Shown here: one piece after another, positions 27,163 through 35,404 of the stretch
How the letters are laid out: the number at the start of each line of letters is the position of its first letter
Numbering within the stretch: position 1 is the first letter of the stretch
Virus record (IMG/VR): IMGVR_UViG_3300046616_000431
Span: 48,363 to 112,362 of that record
Strand: one strand, 5' to 3'
Length of the DNA: 64,000 bases
From: a virus
Position numbers and translations under genes: made by a program
Notes under the pieces: generated by a model
What the model saw: only the letters and a program-made list of their open reading frames with translations
What the model was told of the DNA's origin: nothing
Databases searched by the model: none

Positions 27163-29253
27163 ATGTCTTCAGCCCTGCCTGGAACCTTCCTCTCCACCCA
27201 AGCCGTCCTCTCCCAAGCGCTGCCGAACTACCGCGAACGACCGCAGCAGTTGAACCTCGCCCTCCACATCGAGCACACCTTCATGGACCGCCTGGAGGAG
27301 GAGATCGAGTCGGAGGGGGCCCCGCGCGTCCTCATGGCCGAGGCCGGGACCGGCACGGGCAAGTCGCTCGCCGCGATGATCCCGCTCATCCACGCCAGCC
27401 GCCGGGGCGGCCGGTACATCGTCGCCACCTCGACGATCGCCCTCATGAATCAGTACATTCGTACCGATTTGCCGATGCTGGAGCGCGAACTGGGCAAAGT
27501 GGGCGTCAACTTCACCTGGGCACCGCTCAAGGGAATTTCCAACTTTGCATGTGCCGTCAAGCTCGCCGAGGGCCCGGCCATCGCGAACCTCAAGCCCCTG
27601 CTCGACGAGCTGAACGCCACCGACGACGAAGGCCAGCTCACGCACACCGGCGACAAGGACGACATCCAGACGCCGATCGACCACCGCACCGAGTGGAAGC
27701 TCCTGTCGGCAGGCCAGGACGAGTGCCCCGGCCGCTCCAAGTGCGCCATGGCCGAGAGCTGCTTCGGCATGAAGCACAAGGACCAGGCCATGGAGGCGGG
27801 CATCGTCGTCACCAACACGGCCGTGCTCATGCTGGACACCAAGCTCTACCGGCAGACCCGCCGGACCAGCGCGACCGGCGAGGGCATGCACATCCTGCTC
27901 GGCGACTACGACGGCCTGGTCGTGGACGAGGCGCACGAACTGGAGTCGACCGCGACTTCGCACCTCGGCATCGACGTGAAGCAGGGCGGCCTGATCCGCT
28001 ACACGGACCAGGTCGTGAACTTCATCAACACCCACAGCGAAGACGACGCCGGAGCGCAGCTCCAGCAGGACAAGATCCTCGCGCACCTCGCTGACGTCGG
28101 CGACGGCATCCTGGAGGTACTGGGCAAGGAGGAGCGGGCCACCCTCGGCACCGACTTCATCGTCGAGAACTTCTCCTCGTTCGAGTCGCTCTTCGTCGAG
28201 CTGATGGACCTGATCGCCAAGCTGCGCAAGACCAAGATCGACCGAGGGGACGCCGAGCGGTACGAGGACGTCAAGGCGCGGCTCAGCACCCAGGGGAGCA
28301 ACTACCTCGCCCACCTCAAGGAGATCCTGCTGGCCGAGCCGGACAAGGTCGTGCGCTGGGCCGAGACCTACGGCGACCGCCGCCGCGAGGGAGGCCCGCG
28401 CTGGGCCATCAAGACCGCGCCCATCGAGGTCGGCGACTACCTCCGCGAAGAGCTGTGGAGCCGGGTGCCCTCGGTCCTGATGTCCGCCACCCTCAGCGCC
28501 GGAGTCGGCCGGTCCCGCTTCGACTACATCCAGCGCTCCCTCGGCCTGCAGGGCGCCGAGATCCTCGACGTCGGCACCCCCTTCGACTACCCCAACCAGG
28601 CCCTGCTGTTCGTCCCGGAGTCCAGCGTGCCGTCCCCGAGCCCCAACACCCGGGGCGCCTGGGAGACCTGGGTCCGCGAGGCCACCTTCAAGCTGGTGCA
28701 GATGGCCGGAGGCGGAGCCATGCTGCTCTACACCTCCCGCAAGGCCATGGATGACGCCTACGACGCGCTGTGGCCGCGCCTGCAGGACATCGGCTGCCAG
28801 AGCTTCCTGCAGGGCAGCGACCTCACGAACAAGGAGATCGCAGCCCGCTTCCGCGACGACGAGGACAGCGTCCTGTTCGGCCTGCGCAGCTTCATGACGG
28901 GCATGGACTTCCCCGGCCGGACGAACCGGCTGGTCGTCGTGGACAAGCTGCCCTTCGCCGTGCCGACGGACCCGATCCACATGGCCCGAGAGGACGCCAT
29001 CCGCAACCGCGACGGCAACCCCTTCATCGACCTGGCCATCCCCACCATGACCCTCACGCTGGAGCAGGCCTTCGGCCGCCTGATCCGCAGCACCGACGAC
29101 CGGGGTGTCGTCGCGATCATGGACTCGCGCCTCTCCTCGACCTGGTGGGGCCAGAAGATCCAGGCGGCGCTGCCGCCCGCGCGGCGCACCACGGCCTTCG
29201 CCGACGTGGAGGACTTCTACGCCCAGGACTCCGCGCTGGAACTCGCCTCCTGA
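27163..29253 (+). CDS. DinG/XPD-like Fe-S helicase
   Basis: A 696-residue SF2 helicase. Walker A is AEAGTGTGKSLA (about residues 60-71) and the DEAH box is VVDEAHELES. Between them four cysteines (NFACAV, DECPG, SKCAM, ESCFG) are spaced as in the 4Fe-4S domain of XPD/DinG helicases. The C-terminal lobe has SATLSAGVG, FGLRSFMTGMDFPG and QAFGRLIRS (motifs V and VI). These are 5'-3' helicases that unwind R-loops, D-loops or forked DNA. ATG 27163 is chosen; AGGGG lies 10 nt upstream. A TTG at 27142 would add seven residues. It is the first gene of the rightward early block. Confidence 0.85.
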   Translation: MSSALPGTFLSTQAVLSQALPNYRERPQQLNLALHIEHTFMDRLEEEIESEGAPRVLMAEAGTGTGKSLAAMIPLIHASRRGGRYIVATSTIALMNQYIRTDLPMLERELGKVGVNFTWAPLKGISNFACAVKLAEGPAIANLKPLLDELNATDDEGQLTHTGDKDDIQTPIDHRTEWKLLSAGQDECPGRSKCAMAESCFGMKHKDQAMEAGIVVTNTAVLMLDTKLYRQTRRTSATGEGMHILLGDYDGLVVDEAHELESTATSHLGIDVKQGGLIRYTDQVVNFINTHSEDDAGAQLQQDKILAHLADVGDGILEVLGKEERATLGTDFIVENFSSFESLFVELMDLIAKLRKTKIDRGDAERYEDVKARLSTQGSNYLAHLKEILLAEPDKVVRWAETYGDRRREGGPRWAIKTAPIEVGDYLREELWSRVPSVLMSATLSAGVGRSRFDYIQRSLGLQGAEILDVGTPFDYPNQALLFVPESSVPSPSPNTRGAWETWVREATFKLVQMAGGGAMLLYTSRKAMDDAYDALWPRLQDIGCQSFLQGSDLTNKEIAARFRDDEDSVLFGLRSFMTGMDFPGRTNRLVVVDKLPFAVPTDPIHMAREDAIRNRDGNPFIDLAIPTMTLTLEQAFGRLIRSTDDRGVVAIMDSRLSSTWWGQKIQAALPPARRTTAFADVEDFYAQDSALELAS

Positions 29254-29258
29254 ATTTG

Positions 29259-29288
29259 TTGGCACCTACCCCAAAGCTGGGGTACCTT
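29259..29288 (+). promoter_or_regulatory. Promoter with operator-like inverted repeat
   Basis: TTGGCA (29259-29264), 18-bp spacer and TACCTT (29283-29288). The spacer contains TACCCCA-AAGC-TGGGGTA (29267-29284), whose right arm enters the -10 box, so a repressor bound there would block transcription. The predicted RNA begins just before CGCCAAGATAGACC (29296-29309). Confidence 0.55.
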
Positions 29289-29336
29289 AATTCCACGCCA
29301 AGATAGACCGCCTTAAATCGCACCAGGAGCATCAAC

Positions 29337-30092
29337 ATGTCTGCTGCCACCACTGAGATCGCCCCCACCTACGACTTCGACAAGCTGGCCGTCTCCCTCA
29401 AGGCCAACCCCGAGACCGACCTCGCCTCCCTCCTCAACGAACTCGCCAAGCCCCCGGCGCCCTCCATCGTCGACAAGCCGGTCGTCAAGAAGGCGGATCC
29501 GTCCGCGACCCAGGCCCTCAACGAGGAGATGAACCGCTCCGTCGCGGCCCTCGCGAAGGTCTTCGGCAAGGTGGCTCTCCCGGCGACGCGGCGCGAGCTG
29601 CGCTCCCACGAGCTGACCGGATTCCTGACCGAGCAGGAAGAACTCAACGCCGCGAAGAAGGTCATCGAAAAGCGCCTCGGGCTGATTAAGAGCAGCGTCT
29701 CGGACCACTTCGACGTCGTCGTGGAGAAGGCCGGGATCGCCGAGCCGGGGAAGACCCCGGTCGACAAGAATGGCCACTACCTGGTCGGCGGCAGCAGCAA
29801 GGAGAAGCGCCTGGAGGCGCGAGTCCCGGGCTCGGCGACCTGCTTCGTCCGCGAGAAGGGCGACGACAAGACCTCCCTCAGCGGCGAACTGCTTCTGGAC
29901 CTCTACGAGACCGGCAAGATCACCCGGGCCGAGTACCTGGCGGTCACCAGCGAGGTGACCAGCCGCGTCCTCGACCAGAGCAAGCTGCGCGCCGGTCTCC
30001 TCTCCAAGGCGCGGATGGCGCGCACCCAGGAGATCATCGAGGCGATCACCGTGGTTACCTACGGCAACAACAGCATCAACGTCCGGAAGTAG
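29337..30092 (+). CDS. Early protein of unknown function
   Basis: A 251-residue protein starting at ATG 29337, 8 nt after AGGAG. The N-terminal 60 residues are acidic and Pro-rich; the centre (FLTEQEELNAAKKVIEKRLGLIKSSVSDHFDVVVEKAG) is a long charged helix, possibly a coiled coil; the C-terminus is mixed. No family recognised. It has its own promoter with an overlapping operator-like repeat and is followed by a small GCAA-loop hairpin (30101-30114), so it may be independently regulated. Confidence 0.8.
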   Translation: MSAATTEIAPTYDFDKLAVSLKANPETDLASLLNELAKPPAPSIVDKPVVKKADPSATQALNEEMNRSVAALAKVFGKVALPATRRELRSHELTGFLTEQEELNAAKKVIEKRLGLIKSSVSDHFDVVVEKAGIAEPGKTPVDKNGHYLVGGSSKEKRLEARVPGSATCFVREKGDDKTSLSGELLLDLYETGKITRAEYLAVTSEVTSRVLDQSKLRAGLLSKARMARTQEIIEAITVVTYGNNSINVRK

Positions 30093-30130
30093 CAGAACAC
30101 CCTCGCAAGAGGGGGTATGCATCAGCCGCA

Positions 30131-30160
30131 CCTCCGCCCCGTAGTGAACAGGGGCGGAGG
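30131..30160 (+). promoter_or_regulatory. 10-bp GC hairpin in leader
   Basis: CCTCCGCCCC (30131-30140) pairs perfectly with GGGGCGGAGG (30151-30160) around a 10-nt loop. The right arm looks like the extended ribosome-binding site of late genes but is not used here; the next gene has GGAAGG further down. It may be a terminator or regulatory element. Confidence 0.45.
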
Positions 30161-30182
30161 TAGCGGCGTATGGAAGGTCATC

Positions 30183-30641
30183 ATGAACGAGCCGGACCCC
30201 ATCATCATTGAGCCCTACGAGGAAAGGCGCAGCGCCGATCCCAAGAGGAACAAATACGTCCTCTACGACGAGGACTTCGCGCTGGAGACCGATCCCCGGT
30301 CCCAGCCGCTGGACCCGGGACAGACGCTACGCATCCCCCATTACTCACTGGGCGTCATCGGTGACTGGGTGTTCGCCCGGAATATCCACTGGCTGCGCAA
30401 CCAGTTCAAAAAAGGCGTCCCCAAGCTGAATGGGAAGCCCCTGAGTTTCCGCTACATCACGGGCCGCGCCGGTCGCCCCGAGAGGCGCCTGACGCTCCCC
30501 GACATTGAGCGTCTCGCCTGGGCCCTGTACGACCGAGGAGACATCGACGGACTGACGCTGCAACGCGCCTCGAAGATCCTGGTCGCCGTCGCCGACCAAT
30601 ACGGTGCCCTCGTGGGCGACGACGGAAAGAAGATCACGTGA
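30183..30641 (+). CDS. Early protein of unknown function
   Basis: A 152-residue protein. ATG 30183 follows GGAAGG with 5 nt spacing; a longer frame from 30117 crosses the leader hairpin and is rejected. Basic and aromatic residues are abundant in the middle (FARNIHWLRNQFKKGVPKLNG), with a C-terminal helical segment (LPDIERLAWALYDRGDIDG). No family recognised. Its stop overlaps the start of the exonuclease gene (GTGA), so the two are translated together and it may act in DNA metabolism. Confidence 0.75.
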   Translation: MNEPDPIIIEPYEERRSADPKRNKYVLYDEDFALETDPRSQPLDPGQTLRIPHYSLGVIGDWVFARNIHWLRNQFKKGVPKLNGKPLSFRYITGRAGRPERRLTLPDIERLAWALYDRGDIDGLTLQRASKILVAVADQYGALVGDDGKKIT

Positions 30642-31531
30642 CCCGGCCGATACTCCTGGTGGACGGCAACAACCTGCTGATCCGCGCCGTCGAGGCCACC
30701 CGCCGGGTCGCCATGAACGCCCCCGACGGCACCGACACCAGCGCGCTGGTCACCTTCACCTCGACCCTGTCCCGCTACACCCGGCAGATCCGGCCGTACA
30801 AGGTCACGGTCCTCTGGGACAGCACCAGCGCGCAGGTGCCGAACTGGCGCAAGAGCATCTACCCGCCGTACAAGGCCAACCGGCCCACCGCGCCTGATGC
30901 GTACGGGCGGAACTCCCGCGAGATGGTCACGACCTTCCTGCGGCTCGCCGGGATCCCTCAGCTCGGCGTCTGGGGCCAGGAGGCCGACGACCTGATCGGC
31001 TCGTACTGGCGCAGGCTCAACATGCCCATGACCATCCTGTCCAACGACAAGGATCTCCTGCAGCTCGTCGGCACGACCCCGCGCGGCGCCCAGTGCGACC
31101 AGATCCGAATATCCAGCGCCGACACCGCCACCGAGTACTGGACGGCGGACCGAGTCGAGGAGCACTACGGCTGCACCCCCGAGCAGCTCCCGCTCGTCCT
31201 CGCGCTCTGGGGAGACTCCTCGGACAACATCCCCGGCGTCCCCGGCATCGGCGTGAAGTTCGCCGTCAAGCACCTCTCGGCCGCCGGATGGGACCTCGAC
31301 AAGGTCGCCCACAAGGGCATCCAGGACCACCGCAAGGAAATCGCGGTGTACCACCAGCTCATCGACCTGCGCGGGCCTCAGTACAGCCTCGACGGCGTGC
31401 TCCCGGCCCCGCCGCCGTTCATGCCGACCTCGCCGGGCGCCGACAAGGCGTGGAAGGACCTGTACGCGTTCCTCTCCGGCTACGGAATGACACGGACGAT
31501 CACGCGCCTGGCCAGCGGCGAACTCTGGTAG
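30638..31531 (+). CDS. 5'-3' exonuclease / flap endonuclease
   Basis: A 297-residue FEN-family nuclease. Recognisable are ILLVDGNNLLIRA (first metal-binding Asp), WDSTSAQVPNWRKSIYPPYKANRP (the arch region that binds the 5' flap), GQEADDLIGS, SNDKDLLQLV and the helix-hairpin-helix DNA-binding motif LALWGDSSDNIPGVPGIGVK. The set of acidic residues seems complete. The length matches T5/T7-type free exonucleases. It should remove RNA primers and flaps. GTG start overlaps the upstream stop. A promoter and new leader follow the gene. Confidence 0.9.
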   Translation: MTRPILLVDGNNLLIRAVEATRRVAMNAPDGTDTSALVTFTSTLSRYTRQIRPYKVTVLWDSTSAQVPNWRKSIYPPYKANRPTAPDAYGRNSREMVTTFLRLAGIPQLGVWGQEADDLIGSYWRRLNMPMTILSNDKDLLQLVGTTPRGAQCDQIRISSADTATEYWTADRVEEHYGCTPEQLPLVLALWGDSSDNIPGVPGIGVKFAVKHLSAAGWDLDKVAHKGIQDHRKEIAVYHQLIDLRGPQYSLDGVLPAPPPFMPTSPGADKAWKDLYAFLSGYGMTRTITRLASGELW

Positions 31532-31540
31532 GCCAGTTTC

Positions 31541-31569
31541 TTGCCCCCGGCATGCAGCCGGGATAGCTT
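31541..31569 (+). promoter_or_regulatory. Predicted promoter after exonuclease gene
   Basis: TTGCCC (31541-31546), 17-bp spacer, TAGCTT (31564-31569). The spacer has an inverted repeat CCGGC-ATGCA-GCCGG. CGCCAAGA (31583-31590) lies in the early leader, as for the promoter at 29259. Confidence 0.5.
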
Positions 31570-31624
31570 CAAGGTGCCTCCCCGCCAAGAGGCCGAATCC
31601 CACGGCAGACAGCACTGATTTGCC

Positions 31625-32095
31625 GTGCCCAGCCACCGCCAGGTTGGAGCTATCAACTTGATCAACTTCGCCCCCGCCGCGCCGTACGGCAAGGCCGCTC
31701 AAACTGTCGCGAAGCCGAAGAGCGGCACTGTCCGGACAGTCGAGCCGACTTCCCCCGGCATCCAGTCCGCCATGACTCGCCCGCTGCCCGCCACGGCCGC
31801 CACGGACCTTCTGAGCAGCCCCACGGACTGGGACTGGCAGCAGCTGCGCGACTACGTGATGCGCTCCGTCGCCGAGCGCCACGGCCCGCAGCCCGCCATG
31901 GACCCGGTCAAGATCCGGTCCATCTTCCAGTCCTTCGCGCAGCGCTGGGGCAACCAGGCCGGGCCCATCGCCCGCTTCGCGTTCGAGGAGCAGGACGGCT
32001 TCTGGCGCAGCGCCCCGGTCACCCCCTTCAAGTTCGTCAAGAAGTGGGACCCGCACTTCGCGGGCCCGATCAGCGAGCGGCTGGCCGATGCCTGA
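31625..32095 (+). CDS. Early protein of unknown function
   Basis: Up to 156 residues. GTG 31625 gives the longest form but lacks a ribosome-binding site; TTG 31658 has GGAG about 8 nt upstream and may be the true start. The C-terminal 100 residues (DWDWQQLRDYVMRSVAERHG, then FQSFAQRWGNQAGPIARFAFE and FWRSAPVTPFKFVKKWDPHFA) are rich in Trp and Phe. This style is shared with loader or helicase-associated proteins of actinophages, but I do not recognise a family. It overlaps the next gene by 8 nt. Confidence 0.7.
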   Translation: MPSHRQVGAINLINFAPAAPYGKAAQTVAKPKSGTVRTVEPTSPGIQSAMTRPLPATAATDLLSSPTDWDWQQLRDYVMRSVAERHGPQPAMDPVKIRSIFQSFAQRWGNQAGPIARFAFEEQDGFWRSAPVTPFKFVKKWDPHFAGPISERLADA

Positions 32096-32360
32096 GCCCG
32101 CCTGCTGCCCCAACTCCTACGTCCGCCCCATCGACGGCGGCCTGGAGATCGAGGACGGCTCCGAACGCTGCTGCGGCCCCGAAGGCCACGTTCTCCTGAA
32201 CGTGGAGGAGTGGCACGACGCCATGTACCGCTGGGAGCAAGAGCTGCTCGACGAGCACATCCGCGCGGTGCTGCCGCCCGGGACCAAGCTGCCGGTCGTC
32301 GTGGACGTCCCAGTGATGATTCCAGTCCAGTCCGAATACATCACCATCAAGTTCGCCTGA
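32088..32360 (+). CDS. Small acidic protein, unknown
   Basis: A 90-residue protein starting at ATG 32088 inside the end of the preceding gene. Four cysteines cluster in the first 30 residues (ACCPN, ERCCGPEG), possibly binding metal, followed by an acidic Trp-containing helix (EEWHDAMYRWEQELLDEH). No family recognised. It sits just upstream of the DnaC-like loader. Confidence 0.7.
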   Translation: MPEPACCPNSYVRPIDGGLEIEDGSERCCGPEGHVLLNVEEWHDAMYRWEQELLDEHIRAVLPPGTKLPVVVDVPVMIPVQSEYITIKFA

Positions 32361-32407
32361 TCCACCCTGCCCGGCCGCCAACGGGCCCTCATCAAGGACC
32401 GCCAACC

Positions 32408-33244
32408 TTGAAACCGCCACCCAAGCCTGACGCCTGCATGCCGCTGTCCAACCCGGACTTCGAGCGCCTGAAGGCCACCTACCCGAAGCTCTGGGTCGAT
32501 CCGAAGCGCGAGTGCAAGACCTGCCTGAAGCAGAACGGCAACACCTACCGCTGGTGGGCCGACAGCACCCGCACCGAGATCGCCACCTACGAGTGCGACT
32601 GCACCGCCCAGTGGCTGATGCACCTCTGGTTCCTCAACGCGGGCATCGGCCTCAACTACCAGCGGCTCACCTGGGACGACGTCTCCGCCGTGGGCCCGGA
32701 CATCGTTGCGCAGATCGGCGACTACGCCCTGAACGCGGCCCGCCGCGTCTCCGACGGCCGCAACCTCGTCCTGTGGTCGACCGGCCCCGGCACCGGCAAG
32801 ACGCTGCTGCTCACGCTGCTGCTCAAGACGCTCATGGTGCAGGGCTACCAGGTCCACTTCAGCCAGTTCAACGAGATCATCGACCTCTTCACCAACTCCT
32901 GGCGCGACAAGGCCGAGCGCGAGCAGTGGACCCGCCGCGTACGCAACGTCGACGCCCTCGGCATGGACGACATGGGCAAGGAGCACAAGGGCCGCCTGGA
33001 GATGGTCGAGGCCATGGTCGACCAGATCGTCCGCGCCCGCGTCTCCGACTCCCGGCCCATGGCCATCACCTCCAACTTCACCCCCCAGCAGATGCAGGAG
33101 GGGTACGGCGGCTACGTCATGAGCCTGCTCAGCGAGCAGGCCGACTTCATCGAGGTCACCGGTAGCGACTTCCGGCCCCGCCGCCGCGAACTGACCGCCC
33201 AGGAGGCCGCCCTCGGCCTCGCCCGACCGATTGCAGCGGTGTGA
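32408..33244 (+). CDS. DnaC/IstB-like helicase loader ATPase
   Basis: A 278-residue AAA+ protein. TTG 32408 is preferred because AAGGA lies 9 nt upstream; ATG 32438 has no ribosome-binding site. The N-terminus carries cysteines (CKTCLKQ, YECDC) that may form a zinc site. Walker A is STGPGTGKTLLL, Walker B LGMDDMGKE, and sensor 1 PMAITSNF, the DnaC/DnaI order. It should load the DnaB-like helicase encoded two genes downstream. It overlaps the next gene (GTGA). Confidence 0.85.
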   Translation: MKPPPKPDACMPLSNPDFERLKATYPKLWVDPKRECKTCLKQNGNTYRWWADSTRTEIATYECDCTAQWLMHLWFLNAGIGLNYQRLTWDDVSAVGPDIVAQIGDYALNAARRVSDGRNLVLWSTGPGTGKTLLLTLLLKTLMVQGYQVHFSQFNEIIDLFTNSWRDKAEREQWTRRVRNVDALGMDDMGKEHKGRLEMVEAMVDQIVRARVSDSRPMAITSNFTPQQMQEGYGGYVMSLLSEQADFIEVTGSDFRPRRRELTAQEAALGLARPIAAV

Positions 33245-33849
33245 CCATGTCGAACGATGATTTTTACAGGACTTCCGCGATCCTGCGGGGCGAGACCCTT
33301 CACAAGGTAGGCCCGGCGGCCCCCGTGGTGAACGCGGTCGGGAACGGAGTGTGGACCCATAACCCCACCCCTGCGCCGGTCGCCATGCCGCGCTCCTTCA
33401 GCCACGCCGCTGCCGGTGTGGACGAGCAGGTCAAGCACGGCAGAGCAAAGCTGGACGCCCTGCGCAACCAGCTGAAGTCGTTCTCGGACCAGCTCATCGA
33501 CATGGACATCGCGGTCGCCCGGATGACCAACAGTCTCCACGGGCCAGGCAGCGAACTCGCTGACGCCAACGAGAAGATCGAGCGCCTGGAAGCGCGCGTC
33601 GCGGCTCTGATCAAGGAAGCCCAGCGCCAGAAGAGGCGCGCAGAGCGCGCCGAGATCCAGCAGCCCGACATCGAGAAGAGCAAGCCCGGCGAGGTCGCCT
33701 TCCTGCGCCGCACGCCCGGCGACGCCATCCGGTACTTCGCCACCGAGGTCATGAAGCACGGTGAGCTCGACATCAATGCCGAGCTGATGGGCGCCGCCAT
33801 GGGCCTGCGCATGGTCGCCGACGAAGTGGATCGGCTGCCGCAGGGATGA
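33241..33849 (+). CDS. Coiled-coil protein in replication operon
   Basis: Up to 202 residues (GTG 33241 or ATG 33247). A long coiled coil runs from about residue 60 to 150 (LDALRNQLKSFSDQLIDMDI, then ADANEKIERLEARVAALIKE, strongly basic after it). The last 50 residues (PGDAIRYFATEVMKHGELDINAELMGAAMGLRM) look like a small helical domain. Lying between loader and helicase with overlaps on both sides, it may be a helicase or replisome accessory factor; that is inference from position only. Confidence 0.75.
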   Translation: MTMSNDDFYRTSAILRGETLHKVGPAAPVVNAVGNGVWTHNPTPAPVAMPRSFSHAAAGVDEQVKHGRAKLDALRNQLKSFSDQLIDMDIAVARMTNSLHGPGSELADANEKIERLEARVAALIKEAQRQKRRAERAEIQQPDIEKSKPGEVAFLRRTPGDAIRYFATEVMKHGELDINAELMGAAMGLRMVADEVDRLPQG

Positions 33850-35150
33850 GCACACACGCTGAGGCCACCCTGTACGCCTCGCTGACCGACGTGGACGCGC
33901 TGGAGCAGCTGGCCGACACCGGCCTGGCGCCCGAGTGCATACCGATGGAGGGCATGCGCGACGTCGTCGCCTATGCCGTCGAGTACTTCCACCGCTCCGG
34001 CCGGACCAAGGCCCCCTCCCGTGAGCTGCTCATGGAGCAGTGGGGCAAGCGGCTGGAGCAGTGCCAGGTCACGCTGCCCGAAGCAGACGTACAGGTCGAC
34101 GAGGTCTGGGCCGCGATCGAGTACCTGCGCTCCCAGTACGTCCTCGCCGAGTCTCAGCGAGTCCAGCGGGACATCGCCGTCGAGATCGCCCAGGCCGAGG
34201 CCCACGAGCGCGTGGAGGCCATCCACAAGGCCGCCGCGTTGTTCCATCACCTGTCCATGTCGGTCCGGGACCGCTCGGCCGAGGTCGAGGGCATCACCGG
34301 CCTGCGGGCCTCGCTGGCCCGCTACGACCAGCGTGCCGCCGCCCCGAAGGTCATCACCGGCATGTCGCTCGGGATCCTCGCGGTGGACGAACACTGCCTC
34401 GGCATCCACGACGGCGAGATCTGCACCTGGGCCGCCCCGCCCAAGGGCGCCAAGTCCTGGACGTCCACCCACGTCGCCCACACCGAGTGGAAGCGCGACC
34501 GGGTCGTCGTCCTCTACACGCTGGAGAACAGCGTGCAGATGTCGTACGACCGGCTGGCCTGCCAGATCTGCTGCGTCGACTACCGCGAGTACCAGAAGGG
34601 CACCTGCAGCCCCGAGGAGGTCGACCGCGTCCGCGAGTGGCTCGACACCAACGAGGCCGACCTGAAGGACGGGCTGCACATCCTGTCCCCGGACGCAGGC
34701 CGCCGCACCCCGGCCGCCCTGGTCCGCCAGGCCCAGTCCTACGGCGCGAAGTCGATCATCATCGACCAGCTGAGCCACATCGAGCACCCCAGCCCCGACC
34801 CGCGCCGGGCGCAGCACCAGAAGATCGCCGAAATCATGGCCGAGCTGTCCACGATCATCACCACCGGCCACCAGCAGCTGCCGATCTTCCTGAACGCCCA
34901 GATCAACCGCGAGGGCGTGGCCGCCGCCAGCAAGGCCGGACGGCTGGAGCTGCAGCACCTCGCCGAGTCGGCCGCCATCGAGCGGTACAGCAGCTGGGTG
35001 TTCGGCCTCCTCCGCTCGGAGACCGAGATCGCCGCCGGTATGGCGACCCTGCAGATGCTCGCCTCCCGCCGCATGGACCTCAAGAACTGGCGGATGGCCT
35101 GGGAGCCCTGGTACGGCACCCAGCACTCCCTCGGCGAGGTGACCCTGTGA
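33846..35150 (+). CDS. DnaB-like replicative helicase
   Basis: A 434-residue protein with an N-terminal helical domain (about 1-150) and a RecA-fold C-terminal domain typical of DnaB. The P-loop reads WAAPPKGAKSWTS (about residues 195-207): the catalytic Lys-Ser is present but the usual Gly before Lys is Ala. Walker B is KSIIIDQLSH, followed by FLNAQINREG (H4/sensor-like region) and SSWVFGLLRS. The protein should unwind the fork after loading by the DnaC-like protein. The altered P-loop may slow ATP turnover or be a family trait. Confidence 0.8.
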   Translation: MSTHAEATLYASLTDVDALEQLADTGLAPECIPMEGMRDVVAYAVEYFHRSGRTKAPSRELLMEQWGKRLEQCQVTLPEADVQVDEVWAAIEYLRSQYVLAESQRVQRDIAVEIAQAEAHERVEAIHKAAALFHHLSMSVRDRSAEVEGITGLRASLARYDQRAAAPKVITGMSLGILAVDEHCLGIHDGEICTWAAPPKGAKSWTSTHVAHTEWKRDRVVVLYTLENSVQMSYDRLACQICCVDYREYQKGTCSPEEVDRVREWLDTNEADLKDGLHILSPDAGRRTPAALVRQAQSYGAKSIIIDQLSHIEHPSPDPRRAQHQKIAEIMAELSTIITTGHQQLPIFLNAQINREGVAAASKAGRLELQHLAESAAIERYSSWVFGLLRSETEIAAGMATLQMLASRRMDLKNWRMAWEPWYGTQHSLGEVTL

Positions 35151-35404
35151 CCGCCCCGATCATCCACGAGCTGATGACGACGATTTACGTCACCGGCGAC
35201 GAGATCTTCCCCATCGAGGAGTTCACGAGAAACGACCTCGTCCGGCGGTTCCTCCAAGACGCCCCCTGCCTGGAAGGGCGCGAGGAGGCGGTCATGGTCA
35301 CCTCGGAACCCCTGGTCACCCTTCCACAAGCGCAGTTCTACAGCGCGAGGGCCCTCTGCCCCACCCCCGACACCTGCTCACTCCCGAGAAAGGCGGACCG
35401 GTGA
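35147..35404 (+). CDS. Small protein upstream of WhiB gene
   Basis: An 85-residue protein; GTG 35147 overlaps the helicase stop and its own stop overlaps the WhiB gene start (GTGA). It is acidic in the first half (DEIFPIEEFTRNDLVRRFLQD) with no recognised family. The coupling suggests co-production with helicase and WhiB protein. Confidence 0.7.
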   Translation: MTAPIIHELMTTIYVTGDEIFPIEEFTRNDLVRRFLQDAPCLEGREEAVMVTSEPLVTLPQAQFYSARALCPTPDTCSLPRKADR

